Assembly: GCA_027257055.1 (NCBI GenBank)
Contig: JAPVLO010000073.1
Span: 4,950,501 to 5,014,500 of the forward strand
Direction: 5' to 3'
DNA from: Cephalopachus bancanus
Taxonomy: Eukaryota; Chordata; Mammalia; Primates; Tarsiidae
DNA length: 64,000 nucleotides
The stretch's first letter is position 1. Every line of letters begins with the position of its first letter. Below are positions 35,621 through 46,786 of the stretch, piece after piece. The notes under the pieces were generated by a model. It made no database searches. It was given only the letters and a program-made list of their open reading frames with translations, and was not told the DNA's origin. Both the position numbers and the translations under genes were made by a program.

Positions 35621-35849
35621 GATCTAGTCACATTGATCAACTTGAATTTGCTTGAAACCAGACTCTTTAAATCTTTCTTTTCTGAGTTACTGAAGTTAGC
35701 TGAAACACTCTGAGATTCACTCACCTACTCACCTCCATCTTGTCTATTACCATCTTTAAGTAGAAAAGAACTAAATGATATGAATGCCATCATACAGAAT
35801 GTTTTTATGAGAGTTTCTATGCATTTACTTTAGCAGTAAGGGTACAAAT

Positions 35850-36028
35850 AAGTGCTATTCAAAGTATGGTATGATGAGCAGGATTCGCATCACCTAGGAG
35901 CTTGTCAGAAGTATCATCCAGCCCCACACAGATCTACTAAATTAGAATTTCTATTAGTAAGACCCAGGAATCTGTTTTGTAACTAACTCTCTGGGTGGCT
36001 CTTAAGCATGCCAATGTTTGAAAAGCCC
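35850..36028. mobile_element. MER5A-type hAT MITE
   Basis: 'agtgctattcaaagtatggt...cgcatcacctaggagcttgtcagaagtatcatcc' then 'ttagaatttctattagtaagacccaggaatctgttttgtaac' and closing 'atgtttgaaaag' follow MER5A in order. No transposase. Confidence 0.68.
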
Positions 36029-36044
36029 AGAGCTTTTCAAACAT
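36014..36044. repeat. Perfect 13-bp inverted repeat at MER5A end
   Basis: ATGTTTGAAAAGC and GCTTTTCAAACAT with a CCAGA loop; the left arm is the MER5A end. Confidence 0.93.
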
Positions 36045-36483
36045 CGGGCTCATAATTTGCCAACTATTCTTAAAGAACCAAAAATAATATAAATACGCAT
36101 TATTAATCACATTAAGTAAAAAAGATAATACTGGAAATAACTAATAATTATAATGGCTAATAGTAATCATAAATATAAATAATTTGTAAGTCATAGTTTA
36201 AAAATATTTAAATACCATGATCAGACAGCCTAGCTGATACACTGAAAATAAAACATTCTGCCAGAAAATGTTGGTAATACCAGTCACCTGTTTGGTGAGC
36301 AGGCACAATTAGAGCTCTACAACATTGCAAATATTTTGTCACACTCTGACTTCTGACAAAATAGTAGAAATACTCAGTAGACGCTAGTAGTGAACTGATT
36401 TTTGTGACTGGATTCTATATTTTAATAAGCCTTAATAATTAACTTAGGCAATTAGTAAATAATCATTAATTGCTGAATATCTG
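36045..36483. other. AT-rich unique stretch
   Basis: Nothing recognised. Confidence 0.5.
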
Positions 36484-36600
36484 TCTGCGGACGGGGAGAC
36501 ACCCCTTATCAACAAGGGTGCCTGAATGAAGCATATTTGTATACCTAACCCTTCACTGTACCCCACAATATTAAAATAAAAATATTGATTTAAAAAACAA
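36484..36600 (+). mobile_element. L1 3' UTR stub, type B tail
   Basis: 'ggggagacaccccttatcaacaagggtgcctgaatgaagcatatttgtatacctaacccttcactgtaccccacaatattaaaat' parallels the twin-primed L1 tail at 13740-13826. 5'-truncated to about 110 bp. Confidence 0.75.
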
Positions 36601-37676
36601 AAATATCAAACATCACAGACAAGAATAAAGTTACTATGACCTTCACAGTAAAAAAAAAAAAAGAAAGTTAAAACCTATGCATATTTTTTCATTCATGGAA
36701 AGGAAAGAATGGACTTGTATTTGGGGATTAATTTAATTCCCAGATGGACTTTCTTCGTCCATCAGAAGGTGCCCAATCACTTTGAGAACCACTGTTCTGA
36801 AAAGTTAGAACAAACTTCAATTCTAACCTTTGTATGTGAATCAAACTGCTTGTAAAAGAATTCAGGATTCTCTTATGGAAAGCCTCTCCTGTCTCCATCC
36901 TCCATTCTGAGGTACCTTTCATTTATCTGCCTTTCTCTAGCATTCTGTGCAAACCTTTATCACTGTATTTACAGTATAATGAAATAATCTGTTCACTTAT
37001 GTGTCTTCCACACTCTGAAGATCAGGTGATACATGCATTTTGGGGCTCTGGCATCCAGCAAAAGTATGTGGCACATAATCAAATGTCTTAAAATTTGAAT
37101 CAATTAGTGCCATTCTGTTAGCTTAAATGAAGTCGGTAGCCAATTAAAAACTATAGGCTACATGAACTTCTATTAAACTTACACATATATAAATAACTTT
37201 ATATGTATCTCTATTAAATTTATTCCTATGAGTGCTTATCTATTCTAGCCTGTCATTATCTTTTCAAAGCTTGACTCTGACTAGGTTTAAAAAAAGGGGG
37301 TAGAAAAAAATTAAAAAGAAAGAAAAGAAAAAAAAAACAACTCTAGGCTGATATAGAACCATTTACTATACCTGTCTAACCTTAGTTTTATCACATACTT
37401 TTTCTATCTTCAATAATTTTGAAAACAATATTTTCCATTTTGAAAATCATGCTCTAATGACAAATTTCACACAGAATAGGAAATTATGTATAAGGACAGT
37501 ATGAGTGGAATAAATTCTCTACTAATTCATTCCTAATTTGGAATGAAAGCCGTTTCTATTCGAATGTCTTATTCTTTTTTTGCCACTATTGTTCATAAAT
37601 GTTACAAAATATTCAACCACTGTGAACCCTAGAAATAGTCAGTGAAAATATGGGAACAAGCTATGGCAGGACTCCA
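36601..37676. other. Mostly unique stretch with a MER5-like end
   Basis: No gene seen. 36740-36794 ends 'actttgagaaccactg', the terminal motif of MER5/Charlie elements, probably a short remnant. An A-run occurs at 36649-36662 and an A/G-rich run at 37288-37338. Confidence 0.4.
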
Positions 37677-38047
37677 CTGGATGTTACGGAATGAATGTGT
37701 GTACTCCTGCACAAATTAATATGTTGAAACTCTACCCCTGCATGTGAATGTATTAGGAGGTGGTGCCTTTGAGTAGTAATTAGAATTAGATAAGGTCATA
37801 GGGGTGAAGCCTTCAAGAATGGGATTAGTGTTCTTCCTTGCTTCTGTTACTGTGTTCTCCACCATGTGAGGATAAAATGAGAAGATTGCAGTCTGCAAAC
37901 TAGAAGAGGGGCCTTACCAGAACTCAACCAGGTTGGCACTCTGATCTCTGACTTCCAATCTCCAGAATCAGGAGAAATAGATTTCTGTTGTTTATAAGTC
38001 ATTCAGTAGATGGCAATTTGTTATAGCAGCCAAACTAAGACACTGGG
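37677..38047 (+). mobile_element. MLT1 LTR with 5-bp target-site duplication
   Basis: LTR 37682-38042, starting TGTTACGGAATGAATGTGTG and ending ACTAAGACA, with 'attaatatgttgaaactctacccctgcatgtgaatgtattaggaggtggtgcctttg', 'caagaatgggattagtg', 'ccaccatgtgagga' and 'gaaatagatttctgttgtttataagtc'. Flanks CTGGA (37677-37681) and CTGGG (38043-38047). Same LTR group as 34486-34826, opposite strand. Non-coding solo LTR. Confidence 0.86.
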
Positions 38048-38195
38048 ATCAAAACCAAGTTTGAATCTCATCTTGACTAATATACACTGGTTAAGGTCTA
38101 TCTTAATTTATCAAGGTTTCAAGTTCCCAACTCTAAAATAGAAGTTTAAAGTAACTGATGTTTAAGATCTCTCTCAGCGGTAATAAAGTACCAGA

Positions 38196-38491
38196 CCAAG
38201 CTTAGTGTCTCATGCCTTAATTCCAGCACTTTGAGAGGATTGCTTCAGGACAGGAGCTTGAGACCAGACTAGGCAAACCCATCTCTACAGAAATAAATAA
38301 ATAAATAAATAAATAAATAAACAAATAAATAAATAAATAAATAAATAAAATGTGCTGAACAAGGTGGTTTGTGCCTGTAGTCCCAGCTACTTGGGCAACC
38401 TGAGGCAGAAGTTGGATGCTGCAGTGAGCTATGATTATGTCATTCACATCAACCTGTGTGACAGAGTGAGAACCTGTTTCTAAAAAAAAAC
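38196..38491 (+). mobile_element. Old Alu with expanded AAAT linker
   Basis: 'gcttagtgtctcatgccttaattccagcactttgagaggattgc', then 'gaccagactaggcaaacccatctctacagaaat', a long AAAT array, then a right monomer with 'ggtttgtgcctgtagtcccagctacttggg'. Part of the left monomer is deleted. Confidence 0.88.
38290..38349. repeat. (AAAT)n microsatellite in Alu linker
   Basis: About 15 AAAT units with one ACAA interruption, grown from the Alu middle A-rich linker. Confidence 0.95.
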
Positions 38492-39107
38492 CCAAGTACT
38501 TGTCCCACAAGGTGACTATAAGCACCAACTAAAGTGATGTATATAAGATACATTGCAAACATTCATAAGGCATTCATTATTGTAATTCTATGGCAATAAA
38601 TAAAGGAATATAGAGTAATCCATCCCAAAGTAGAAACTGCATTTGTTAACAAAAGTAAAAATTTTTCCTTGAGACTGTAAAATTACCTTCACCCATCAGG
38701 CTTAAGAGAAGAGTTGCTTAGATGCAGACTCTTTTGCTATAGCTACTGAGATCCATTCTGAATATATGTATTAATTTAAAAAAAAAAACTGAAAAAAAGC
38801 CTATCCCAGTTTATGTAGGTATTCCCTTCAAAGGACACCTTAGACAGCAGTGAACTTGAAATTTGGAGTGCATAGAGTATGGAAAAACAGGAGAACCCAG
38901 AGGAAGGGGAGACAAAGTCCAAGGCTTCAGGAGGAGATGATTCTCTTAGAAAGACAACCCATCTCCGAACTTCATCTCACCCGCTCCAATCACATTTCTT
39001 CCACCTCAGTGTTTAACCATAATTACCTATACACTTTTTATTTTTAATCTCATATATGTTACTATTCTTTTAATATCATTTCAATACCATATATCCTTGC
39101 CTACATT
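38492..39107. other. Unique stretch
   Basis: Nothing recognised. The short open frame at 38850-39047 has no domain. Confidence 0.5.
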
Positions 39108-39406
39108 TCAGCTTTTTTTTAACGTATGTATGTATGTGTGTGTGTATTTATTTATTTATTTAGAGTCAGAGTCTCACTCTGTCGCCCAGGCTGGAGTGCA
39201 GTGGCACGCTCACGGCTACCCCAGCCTCGACCTGCTGGGCTCTGGTGATCCTTCCGCCTCGGCCTTCCAAGTAGCCGGAACTACAGGTGGGCCCTACCGC
39301 GTCCGGCTAATTTTTTGATATGTTGTAGAGACGAGGTCTCACCAAGTTGCCCAGGTTAGTCTCGAACCCCTGGTCTCATGCAATCCTCTCACCTCGGACA
39401 GCTTTT
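39108..39406 (-). mobile_element. Young-type Alu, 5'-truncated, with TSD
   Basis: Element 39117-39397. Tail side holds GTAT, TG and TTTA arrays (39122-39162). Body begins 'gagtctcactctgtcgcccaggctggagtgcagtggcacgctc' and stops at 'ctctcacctcgg', so the 5' 30-odd bases of the Alu are missing. Flanks TCAGCTTTT (39108-39116) and ACAGCTTTT (39398-39406). Confidence 0.88.
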
Positions 39407-39924
39407 ATGTATTGTCACATTTTTATTCTTTTAATTTTTGGCTCTTAAACTTATTTTCTGGAATTGTATTCTTAAATCCTCTTATTTGTATTGCTGTCAT
39501 TTTTTTTCCTATTGCTATCATTTTAGATGTCTATACTGATCACTTTGAATATATTGGATGTTATGTTTTCAAATTTTAAGTTCAATTTATAACTTTAATA
39601 ATATTTGAAACTCCTTAACGTTTTTCCTTTGTCATTTTATTCCATTTATTTTTTATTTGTCTTTATTATGGTCAAAAAAATGCAAGACTTGAAAAAGGCT
39701 AAAGAAAATCACTATAAACTACAAAGGTTGACTGTTTTCTTCCTTGCAGTTGCTTCTTCTGACCCTCTGGTTCCCCAGCAGATTCCTTAGCCCAGTAGTG
39801 GATGTCCCTCCAACAGAGCCACACAGGCCAATTCTCCCCTCACCGAGTCACATAGCACACTCTGCAAATGGCATCTGGATTTACTCCAGTGGTGTCACTT
39901 GTTTATTTCTCACACTACTCAGAC
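39407..39924. other. Unique stretch between Alus
   Basis: No clear gene. 39750-39905 is less AT-rich and well mixed, but no frame shows a known domain. Confidence 0.45.
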
Positions 39925-40223
39925 TTTTTTTTTTTTTTTTTTTTTGAGTTGGAGTCTCACTCTGTCACCCAGGCTGGAGAGCAGTAGCACGCTCCAGGCT
40001 ACCGCAACCTCAACCTGCTGGGCTCCGGCGATTCTTCCGCCTCAGACTTCCAAGAAGCTGGAACTACAGGCGTGCGCTACCACCCCCAGCTAATTTTTGA
40101 TTTATTGTAGAGACGAGGTCTCGCCAAGTTGCCTGGGTGGGTCTCGAACCCGCAGGCTCAGGCAATCCTCTCTCCTCGGCCTCCCAAAGTGCTGGGAATA
40201 CAGGCTGAGCCACCAAGCCGGCC
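39925..40223 (-). mobile_element. Young-type Alu, full length
   Basis: 21-T tail (39925-39945), 'gagttggagtctcactctgtcacccaggctgg', linker TTGATTTATTGTAG, B-box complement 'ggtctcgaacc', ends 'attacaggctgagcc' with 'ggaatacaggctgagccaccaagccggcc' here. A-box base loss present. Forms a head-to-head pair with the next Alu. Confidence 0.93.
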
Positions 40224-40258
40224 TAAACAGATCTTATATGAGCCACTGCGTGTATTTT

Positions 40259-40583
40259 AAAATCCACAACTTAAAGCTGGGTGCAGTGAGTGGCTCAGGC
40301 CTGAAATCCCAGCATTTTCGGAGGCCAAGGCGAGAGGATCACCTGAACCGGGTTCGAGAACAGCCTGGGCAACTTGGCTCATCTCTGCAATAAATTAAAA
40401 GATTAGCCAGGCGTGGTGGCACATACCTGTAGTTTCAGCTACTTAGAAGGTTGAGGAGGAAGGATCACCTGAGCCCAGCAGGTTGAGGCTGCAGTGGCTA
40501 TAAGCATGCTGCTGCACTCCAGCCTGGGCAACAGAGTGAGACTCCGACTCAAAAACAAACAAACAAAAATTCACAACTTCAAA
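40259..40583 (+). mobile_element. Alu with long target-site duplication
   Basis: Element 40276-40565: 'gctgggtgcagtgagtggctcaggcctgaaatcccagc', B box GGTTCGAGAACAG, linker 'ctctgcaataaattaaaagatt', right monomer and a CAAA-rich tail. Flanks AAAATCCACAACTTAAA (40259-40275) and AAAATTCACAACTTCAAA (40566-40583). Its A-box region keeps an extra G compared with the other young copies. Confidence 0.92.
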
Positions 40584-40724
40584 ATATGTAACCAATAGTT
40601 TGTGAGGAAAAACAAAACAAAAAAAACTTCTTTTCACGGTATAATTAGGAGAACATAATATTAGCGGCATTACAATTGTGAAAGCCAACTTAAATTCTTT
40701 CTAGAGAACAAGTATAAGCAAATA

Positions 40725-41405
40725 AATATATTCATTCACTTATTCACTCATATACTCAAAAAATACTTATTTAATTCCTGCCATATACCAGGTACCATGC
40801 TGGGTGTTGGATTCAAACCAACAGGGACACAAAAGTCCCTGCCCTTGAGGAACTTACAGTTTAGTTAAGGCATGGAAGCAGACACAAATTCAACTACTCT
40901 CATGACAAATGTGTCATTATGAACTTTAACTGCTGGAAGAAAAAAGTGTCACAACCTAGAGCATAGATTGAGCTAGGATGGGAAAGATTTCTATGAGGAA
41001 ATTGCATTTGAATTGAGATGTGAGGGTTGAGCAGAGGAGCAGAGTGGGAAAGTCAACATCCCTGGCAACGAAAGAAGGCTCTGAGACAAGTAGGAGGGTT
41101 ACACAGTTGAAGGACATAAATAGATGCCAGTGTGTTAAAGAGCAGAGAGCTAGGTGATAAGAGGCAAGAGGGGAGAAGCCATGTACTCTATAACTCTGAT
41201 GGCTACATTAAAAGTTCTGGTCATTCCCCTAAGAGAAATGAAAACCTCTTATAACCAGAGGGAAGATATAAAAAGAAGTACTTAATAAACACCATTCTGG
41301 CTGCTATGTTAGAAGACCTACAAGAGAGGTAGGTTCTGTGAAGATGCCATTGATTCATTCCACAAATATGCATTAAGCACCTATAATGTGCCTTGTAGGC
41401 CATAA
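40725..41405 (+). repeat. Ancient mammalian interspersed repeat, family unresolved
   Basis: 'ccatataccaggtaccatgctgggtgttggattcaaacc', 'cctgcccttgaggaacttacagtttag', 'atgaggaaattgcatttgaattgagatgtgagg', 'ctggctgctatgtt' are the hallmark phrases of a very common old mammalian repeat, which I recognise but cannot name with confidence. The right end repeats an 'attcattccacaaatatgcattaagcacctataatgtgcc' start, suggesting a second copy. Confidence 0.5.
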
Positions 41406-41412
41406 ATATATA

Positions 41413-41495
41413 TACCTATTTCTATTTTACCTTTCATTTTATATTAATATATTCATTTTATATAAATAAAATGAAAGGTAAAATAGAAATAGGTA
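41413..41495. repeat. Perfect hairpin: 30-bp arms, 23-base loop
   Basis: Left arm 41413-41442 (starts TACCTATTTCTATTTTACC) and right arm 41466-41495 (ends AAAATAGAAATAGGTA) are exact reverse complements over all 30 bases. The AT-rich loop is 41443-41465. Confidence 0.97.
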
Positions 41496-42519
41496 CATAC
41501 AAGAAATATGTACCAAGACATATTTCAGCAGCCTGTTAAATTGACACAGTAGTAAATGATTCAAAAGGAAATAAAAAGAAGACAAAGCAACTGTTTATCT
41601 TCTTTGCTGTTTCACACAAACAGAAGTCGTAAATTTTCAACTCTCTTCACTTTTCCTTATTTCAGTTCGTCTTCCACGATTTCAATCTTTCTATGTAGTT
41701 ACTGTCTTCAGTCTTTAATTTTAGAATAATCCAATTTTAATATTTTAATTTTTTTAGGGACACAGACTCTCAAGTTCAGCAATCATCATTATTATGTTCA
41801 TTCTGATAGCTAGACATCGATAACTATAAGGTAATGTAGAGCTACAAAAATACAATGTAACCTTCTTGAAAAAAGTAATATTTTATGTTTGAACCAAAAA
41901 ACCCAAAGAAGAAAGAATATACAAGAAGGGTTGCACAGTACAGTGTTTAAAGCATTCATCTTTAGCACAATGGACAAACGGAGGATTAAAACATGATTCT
42001 GAGTTGTCTGAAAACATTTAGTTGAAGTTGTGTAAATGAATAAAGTCCAATAGGTAATCATGTAATAATAAAAAAAGGAAAAGCATGACATTTATTGATC
42101 CTCTCATAATCAAACTCATAGAGCTCTGCTTTGATGGTATATCTTTGAGTTTTATAGAAACAGACATAAGCTATCCTTTAGAAAACCCGTGGCTAGAATG
42201 TGATCAAGGATATAGCCCCATATCACTCATTACTCCCTGGAAGACCTAAGAAATATTTTCTAGAATTTTGTCCAAAGAATGACATTCTCTTTCCTGAGGA
42301 AAACTAATCTTCCTTCTTTTTCAAATGGATATTCTATAACAATTACATTCCACTTTAAGTGCCAAGAATCACAGGACAAATTAGGAGCTTAACTATAGCT
42401 CTCTATATCTTTCATTCTGGTAGACATCTTGCTTTATTTTGACTTTCTATACTGAATCACTTTTTCCTTCATTTTGATTTGATTTTCTTTTTTACATCAT
42501 CATATTTTACTGGAGTGTT
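41496..42519. other. Unique AT-rich stretch
   Basis: No gene or nameable repeat. Open frames are short and without domains. Confidence 0.5.
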
Positions 42520-42768
42520 TTTTTAAATATATATTGTATTTTAAAGATGTGGAGTACAATTCAGGAGTAGGTATACAAGTGGGCATTGTACAGGTAAGGT
42601 TTAGGCCTCCCTTTGGTCCCCACTTTGTCTGGTTTGAGTTCAGATACCCTTATTTATGTTGTGTCCTCACTCCCGCTACCACCATCCCTTTTTTATAGTA
42701 TTATGGTAAATGTTCAGGGTTCGCTTATGAGTGAGAACATATGGTACTCTGTTCTTTGTTTTCTTATT
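42520..42768 (-). mobile_element. L1 3' end, type A tail
   Basis: Complement of L1 3' end: T-rich tail, 'aagatgtggagtacaattcaggagtaggtatacaagtgggcattgtacaggtaag...cctccctttggtccccactttgtctgg', then the ORF2 end complement 'tgagtgagaacatatggtactctgttctttgtttt'. Same UTR as 6536-6640 and 15283-15383. Confidence 0.85.
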
Positions 42769-42914
42769 ACAGTTCTTTTAAATCATCTTTAGAATGAAAC
42801 ATGACTTGCATAAAATTCACATAGAGGTATCATATCTTCATTTTCCTCTCACTTTCTTTTAAGTAGGCTTGATATTTTGAAATTATTTGATAAAATAATT
42901 CACCCCAAAAACAA

Positions 42915-43250
42915 TCTTACTGGGCTACTTTTTTTTTCTTTCTTTCTTTTCTTTTTTTTTGAGTTGGAGTCTCACTCTGTCGCCCAGACTGGAGTGCAGT
43001 AGTCGCTCTCGGCCACCGCAGCCTCCACCTGCTGGGCTCCAGCGATCCTTCCGCCTCAGTCTTCCAAGAAGCTGGAACTACAGGTGTGTGCTATCATGCC
43101 CAGCTAATTTTTTTGATTTATTGAAGAGATGAGGTCTTGCCAAGTTAGCCAGGCAGGTCTCGAACCTGTGGGCTCAGGCAATTCATTCACCTCGGCCTCC
43201 CAAAGCACGGGATTACAGGCTGAGCCACCGAGCCTGGCTCTTACTGGGCT
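42915..43250 (-). mobile_element. Young-type Alu with perfect 12-bp TSD
   Basis: Element 42927-43238 with a CTTT-rich tail, 'gagttggagtctcactctgtcgcccagactggagtgcag', linker TTGATTTATTGAAG, and 'cgggattacaggctgagccaccgagcctggc'. Identical TCTTACTGGGCT at 42915-42926 and 43239-43250. Among the youngest insertions in the window. Confidence 0.95.
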
Positions 43251-44804
43251 TTTAATGGTCACTGCTTTAAATATATAAAAGCATTTGCCAAGTGTATCAC
43301 ATTTTTAATAAAGTATATTAATTCGATTGGGATTTTAGAAATTCTCTTCTTTATTCACGAACTTATTTGGTTCTTCTAGAGCCCATTCTAAGTCACCTTT
43401 GGTGCTTCCTATTTCTCTTTCCACAATTTGATTTGATTAGGTCCTTGAACATCAGTGCCCTACCTACATACTACATTAGATAACTAAGAGACTAGAAATT
43501 ATTTTTAAAGTGTTAATTCTGGTTCTTCCAGGAGTCTCTTCAAAAGCTCTGCAATTCTCACACCATCATGATTCAGTCTCCAATGAAGGACCAGTCGATA
43601 CCCTAAAATTGTACAAGACACTCAAGACTTTGAAGTTAATCAGAAATTTTTTGTACTGTCTTCTTTCCTTCTTGTCATTCTTTCTGAAGACAATAAAAAG
43701 TGAAATTAACTAAAGATATACAAATGTAACTCATGGTCTCCCAGGCCTTCAGGTTGAGGAACCAAGAATCAAATTAGTAATGAGTCTGGCTTGTAAGTAC
43801 TGAGAATGGCTAACCCTGCATACACCTACAAGTACTCCAACTTCCTTCAAATGTTTCCAACTAAGTATGGAAGTTCTCAGAGGGTCTCTATGAACACTTT
43901 TTAATGTATTTCTCCAAGCTCCACTGGAGTCCCCTTTTATCCTGCTCCTGACAATAGACCACAGGCTATGTGAAAAACATCCTAGCAACAACAGTATAAG
44001 ATCTCAGAAGTGCAGAGACCACATTCCTGATCCTATAATTCTATCTCCTTTTTGTCACAGGTAACCAGACTCCTTCTGTCACTTACTACTGTTCCAGCAC
44101 CTGATATTTCCAGTCTGTGATCACTCATCAGTTCAGTGTTTCAAGATCATTTGAAAGGCACCTTACTGGAGTGGACAAATATTCTTTCCACTCACATTTG
44201 TGTCACAATCTTGTGCATCAGTCACTAAGTATAACTGCATTATGTCCATAAAGTTTTACAGAGACTGATGTTAATATTGCTATTTTTGATCACCGTTATC
44301 CTTCATAAGATTCTGACACAAATTCTGCAGTGAAGTTAACAGCCATCCATTTGCAGAATTAACAACATCTGCTTGAATAAATACTCATTCTTCTCATGAC
44401 AATCCACGGCCCTGGAAATAGTCTGAAAACCCCAAATCTCTCCTTTTTTTTTTTCTTTAATGTGAATTGCTTCCATGAAGATACAGTCTCTCATCCACAT
44501 AGATCAGTGAAAGGTCTTTGGCTCACCAGAACATAGCAAATAGGTACGAACTTGAAGCATTATGAATGCTCCCCTTGTTTTAAGACTTCTCCCTCATACC
44601 AGAAAATTTTTGTTAAAAAAGCAAATCCCAATTTACACAATGATGATTACAAAAAAATTATTATTAAACCCTCTGCAACCAGATACATTGTTTTGTGGAG
44701 GTAAAGCAGAAATGTTACCAAAGCAACCACTATAAAAAGGGAGAAACAAATAAGCAAAAAACATTTAAAAATTAAGTTGTATCTGGATAAGTTCCCATAT
44801 CTTT
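43251..44804. other. Unique stretch, moderately mixed composition
   Basis: No gene recognised. 43500-44440 is less AT-rich than its surroundings; frames on both strands (for example minus 43749-43991) have no domain I know. It may be an old retroelement too worn to name or conserved non-coding DNA. Confidence 0.4.
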
Positions 44805-45205
44805 TATTTATTAGTATACAACCATCCCAAGATTTAGTGGTTTAAAACGAGAATTGCTTATTTCTCACAATTCTGTGAGTTAGCTGTGTGGTTTTGCTGA
44901 TCTGACATGGGCTTACCTATGCAGTTGCATTCCCCTGATAGGCCAGCTAGAGTTACAGCTCACCTGGGCCCTGTGTTAGGTCTCTCTACATGGTTCTTCA
45001 TCTTCAAGAAGGCCACACCAGCCTTCTTCACATAGTGATAGAAATATTCCAAGAAGGTAAGAATATATCAAGTCCCTATTATATCACATTCACTGATGTC
45101 CCACTGGTCAAATTAAGTCATACACCCAAGACCCAGAGTCACTGTGGAAGAGGACTTTATGAGAGCTTGTATCTTGGAAGGCGTGATTCATTACAGACGT
45201 TAATT
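44805..45205 (-). mobile_element. MLT1-class LTR
   Basis: Minus-strand MaLR LTR: 'agatttagtggtttaaaac', 'cttatttctcacaattctgtgagttagctgtgtgg', 'gctgatctgacatgggctt', 'cattcactgatgtcccactggtcaaattaagtcatacacccaagaccc', 'ggcgtgattcattacag'. Ends uncertain. Non-coding. Confidence 0.6.
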
Positions 45206-46037
45206 TAAAAATCTAACACAGCAGCTCTCTAACAGGGCTGTTATTTACTCTTCTTCTAATTCTTTTAAAACTTGAATCATGTCATTCTTTAACAAAGTTT
45301 CTTTCCTATCTGCTCTATACCTTAATTTTTTTAAGAGCTAAAGTATTCTTTATGGGTGTTCTAGGCTCACACCAGTTCAACATATCAGTGAATGAATGCT
45401 TATGGAGGATTCAAAAGTATTTTAAAATTTAAAATGCACCATATGCCACAGCAAATGCTCACTACTAAATTCTTAAAGCTCTTATGGAAGAAATAAAAAT
45501 TCCTTTGAATGTTAAGTGCAAAAGCCTTTAAATACATCAGGGCCAAGAAGTTCCCCCACCAGAAAAAAATGCATCATCCCACTGTTGATGTTCCATACTC
45601 AAGTTCTTGAGGTATTTGTACCGCTAATCAATATTGAATGTATAATCATTCAAATCAATTTCCCAAAATCATATAGTTAGAAAAAGAATCATTATCTTCT
45701 TGTTTCTACATCAAGTACTACAGTGAGCAAAACAAGATGATTCTGAAAAGCATAAAAACATTAATAATCTGAAAAACAGTAAACTGTATTAACAAAATGG
45801 CAAAAATCACCCAAAAAAAGGTAAAGATGAAAGACATGCATTAACCTTGTGTCATCTTACAAATTGCTACTATTTTTAAGATGCCCTATGATAAAACAAT
45901 TTAAAGATGAATTTAATAGGGGGAAAACTGAGCTTTTAAAGAAATGTCTATACCTCTTGTTGTTTGTTTGGTTTTTTGATAACATAAGGACCCCTCCTAT
46001 AAGATACTGCTACTTCTATTTATTTGTAGTTAGTTGT
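45206..46037. other. Unique stretch with copy A of a dispersed repeat
   Basis: No gene seen. 45431-45502 is repeated at 46787-46855. Confidence 0.5.
45431..45502 (+). repeat. Dispersed direct repeat, copy A
   Basis: AAAATGCACCATATGCCACA start, then 'gcaaatgctca', 'ctaaattcttaaagctct-atgga'. Matches 46787-46855 with a few differences. Family unknown. Confidence 0.75.
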
Positions 46038-46333
46038 TTGTTTTGTTTTGTTTGGTTTTTGAGTTAGAGTCTCACTTGGTCGCCCAGACTAGAGTGCAGT
46101 GGCCGCTCCCGGCCATTGCAGCCTCGCCTGCTGGGCTCCGGCGATCCTTCCGCCTCAGCCTTCCGAGTAGCCGGAATTACAGGCACGCGCTACCACGCCC
46201 GGCTGATTTTTTGATTTATTGTAAAGATGAGGTCTCGTTGCCCAGGCGGGTCTCGAACCTGCGGGCTCAGGCAATCCACTCACCTCAGCCTCCCAAAGGC
46301 AAGGGATTACAGGCTGAGCCACCGAACCCGGCT
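46038..46333 (-). mobile_element. Young-type Alu, near consensus
   Basis: 'gagttagagtctcacttggtcgcccagactagagtgcagtggccgctcccggcc', 'tccggcgatccttccgcctcagccttccgagtagccgg', linker TTGATTTATTGTAAAG, 'cgggtctcgaacctgcgggctcaggcaatcc', 'attacaggctgagccaccgaacccggct'. Many CpGs survive. A 7-bp stretch is missing ('gccaagtt' lost between GTCTC and GTTGCC). Tail is TTTTG-rich. Confidence 0.94.
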
Positions 46334-46786
46334 TAGTTTTTAATATATATATTTTATTCCATTATTTTTTAAAACACCGATTCAAGTTAAATTCAAGGTT
46401 GTAAGTTTTTTGTGTGAAAATGAATGTGTTTGGAAAAAGGTGTGTTCATATGTCACTTGAGGGTGCTCGAAGTATAATCTTCAGGTTAGATCTGTCTCTC
46501 TGGATTAACGAGGTTAGAATTGGGGTTAGGGCTAGCACACATAACTATTGAAAAGTCAAAACAGCCCTTCTTGCTGCAGTTATGATGCCAAACAAGATGT
46601 TGTTTCTGTGAATAGGTGGCAGAATGCTTCATAGATTTTCCACTAGGGGAGACAAAATGTGGAACTTTACTTATGCACAGAAGAGATTTTTTTTGTTGTT
46701 GTTAAATTAGGCCAACAGCAGAGTTATTTTTAGATTACTTACTTCACTTTCTCTCCTTAATGGGCTGGTATACAAAATAGGACAGA

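Noticed and set aside
37682..38042. Endogenous retrovirus with coding capacity
   Set aside because: Only solo MLT1-class LTRs are present here and at 21916, 28707, 34486 and 44805; no gag, pol or env sequence seen.
38217..38528. 103-codon open frame (minus) with FIYL repeats
   Set aside because: Translation of an Alu and its AAAT microsatellite.
43749..43991. 80-codon open frame (minus)
   Set aside because: No recognisable domain and no supporting splice sites; kept only as part of an unexplained block.
46050..46335. 100-codon open frame (plus)
   Set aside because: Runs antisense through a near-consensus Alu.
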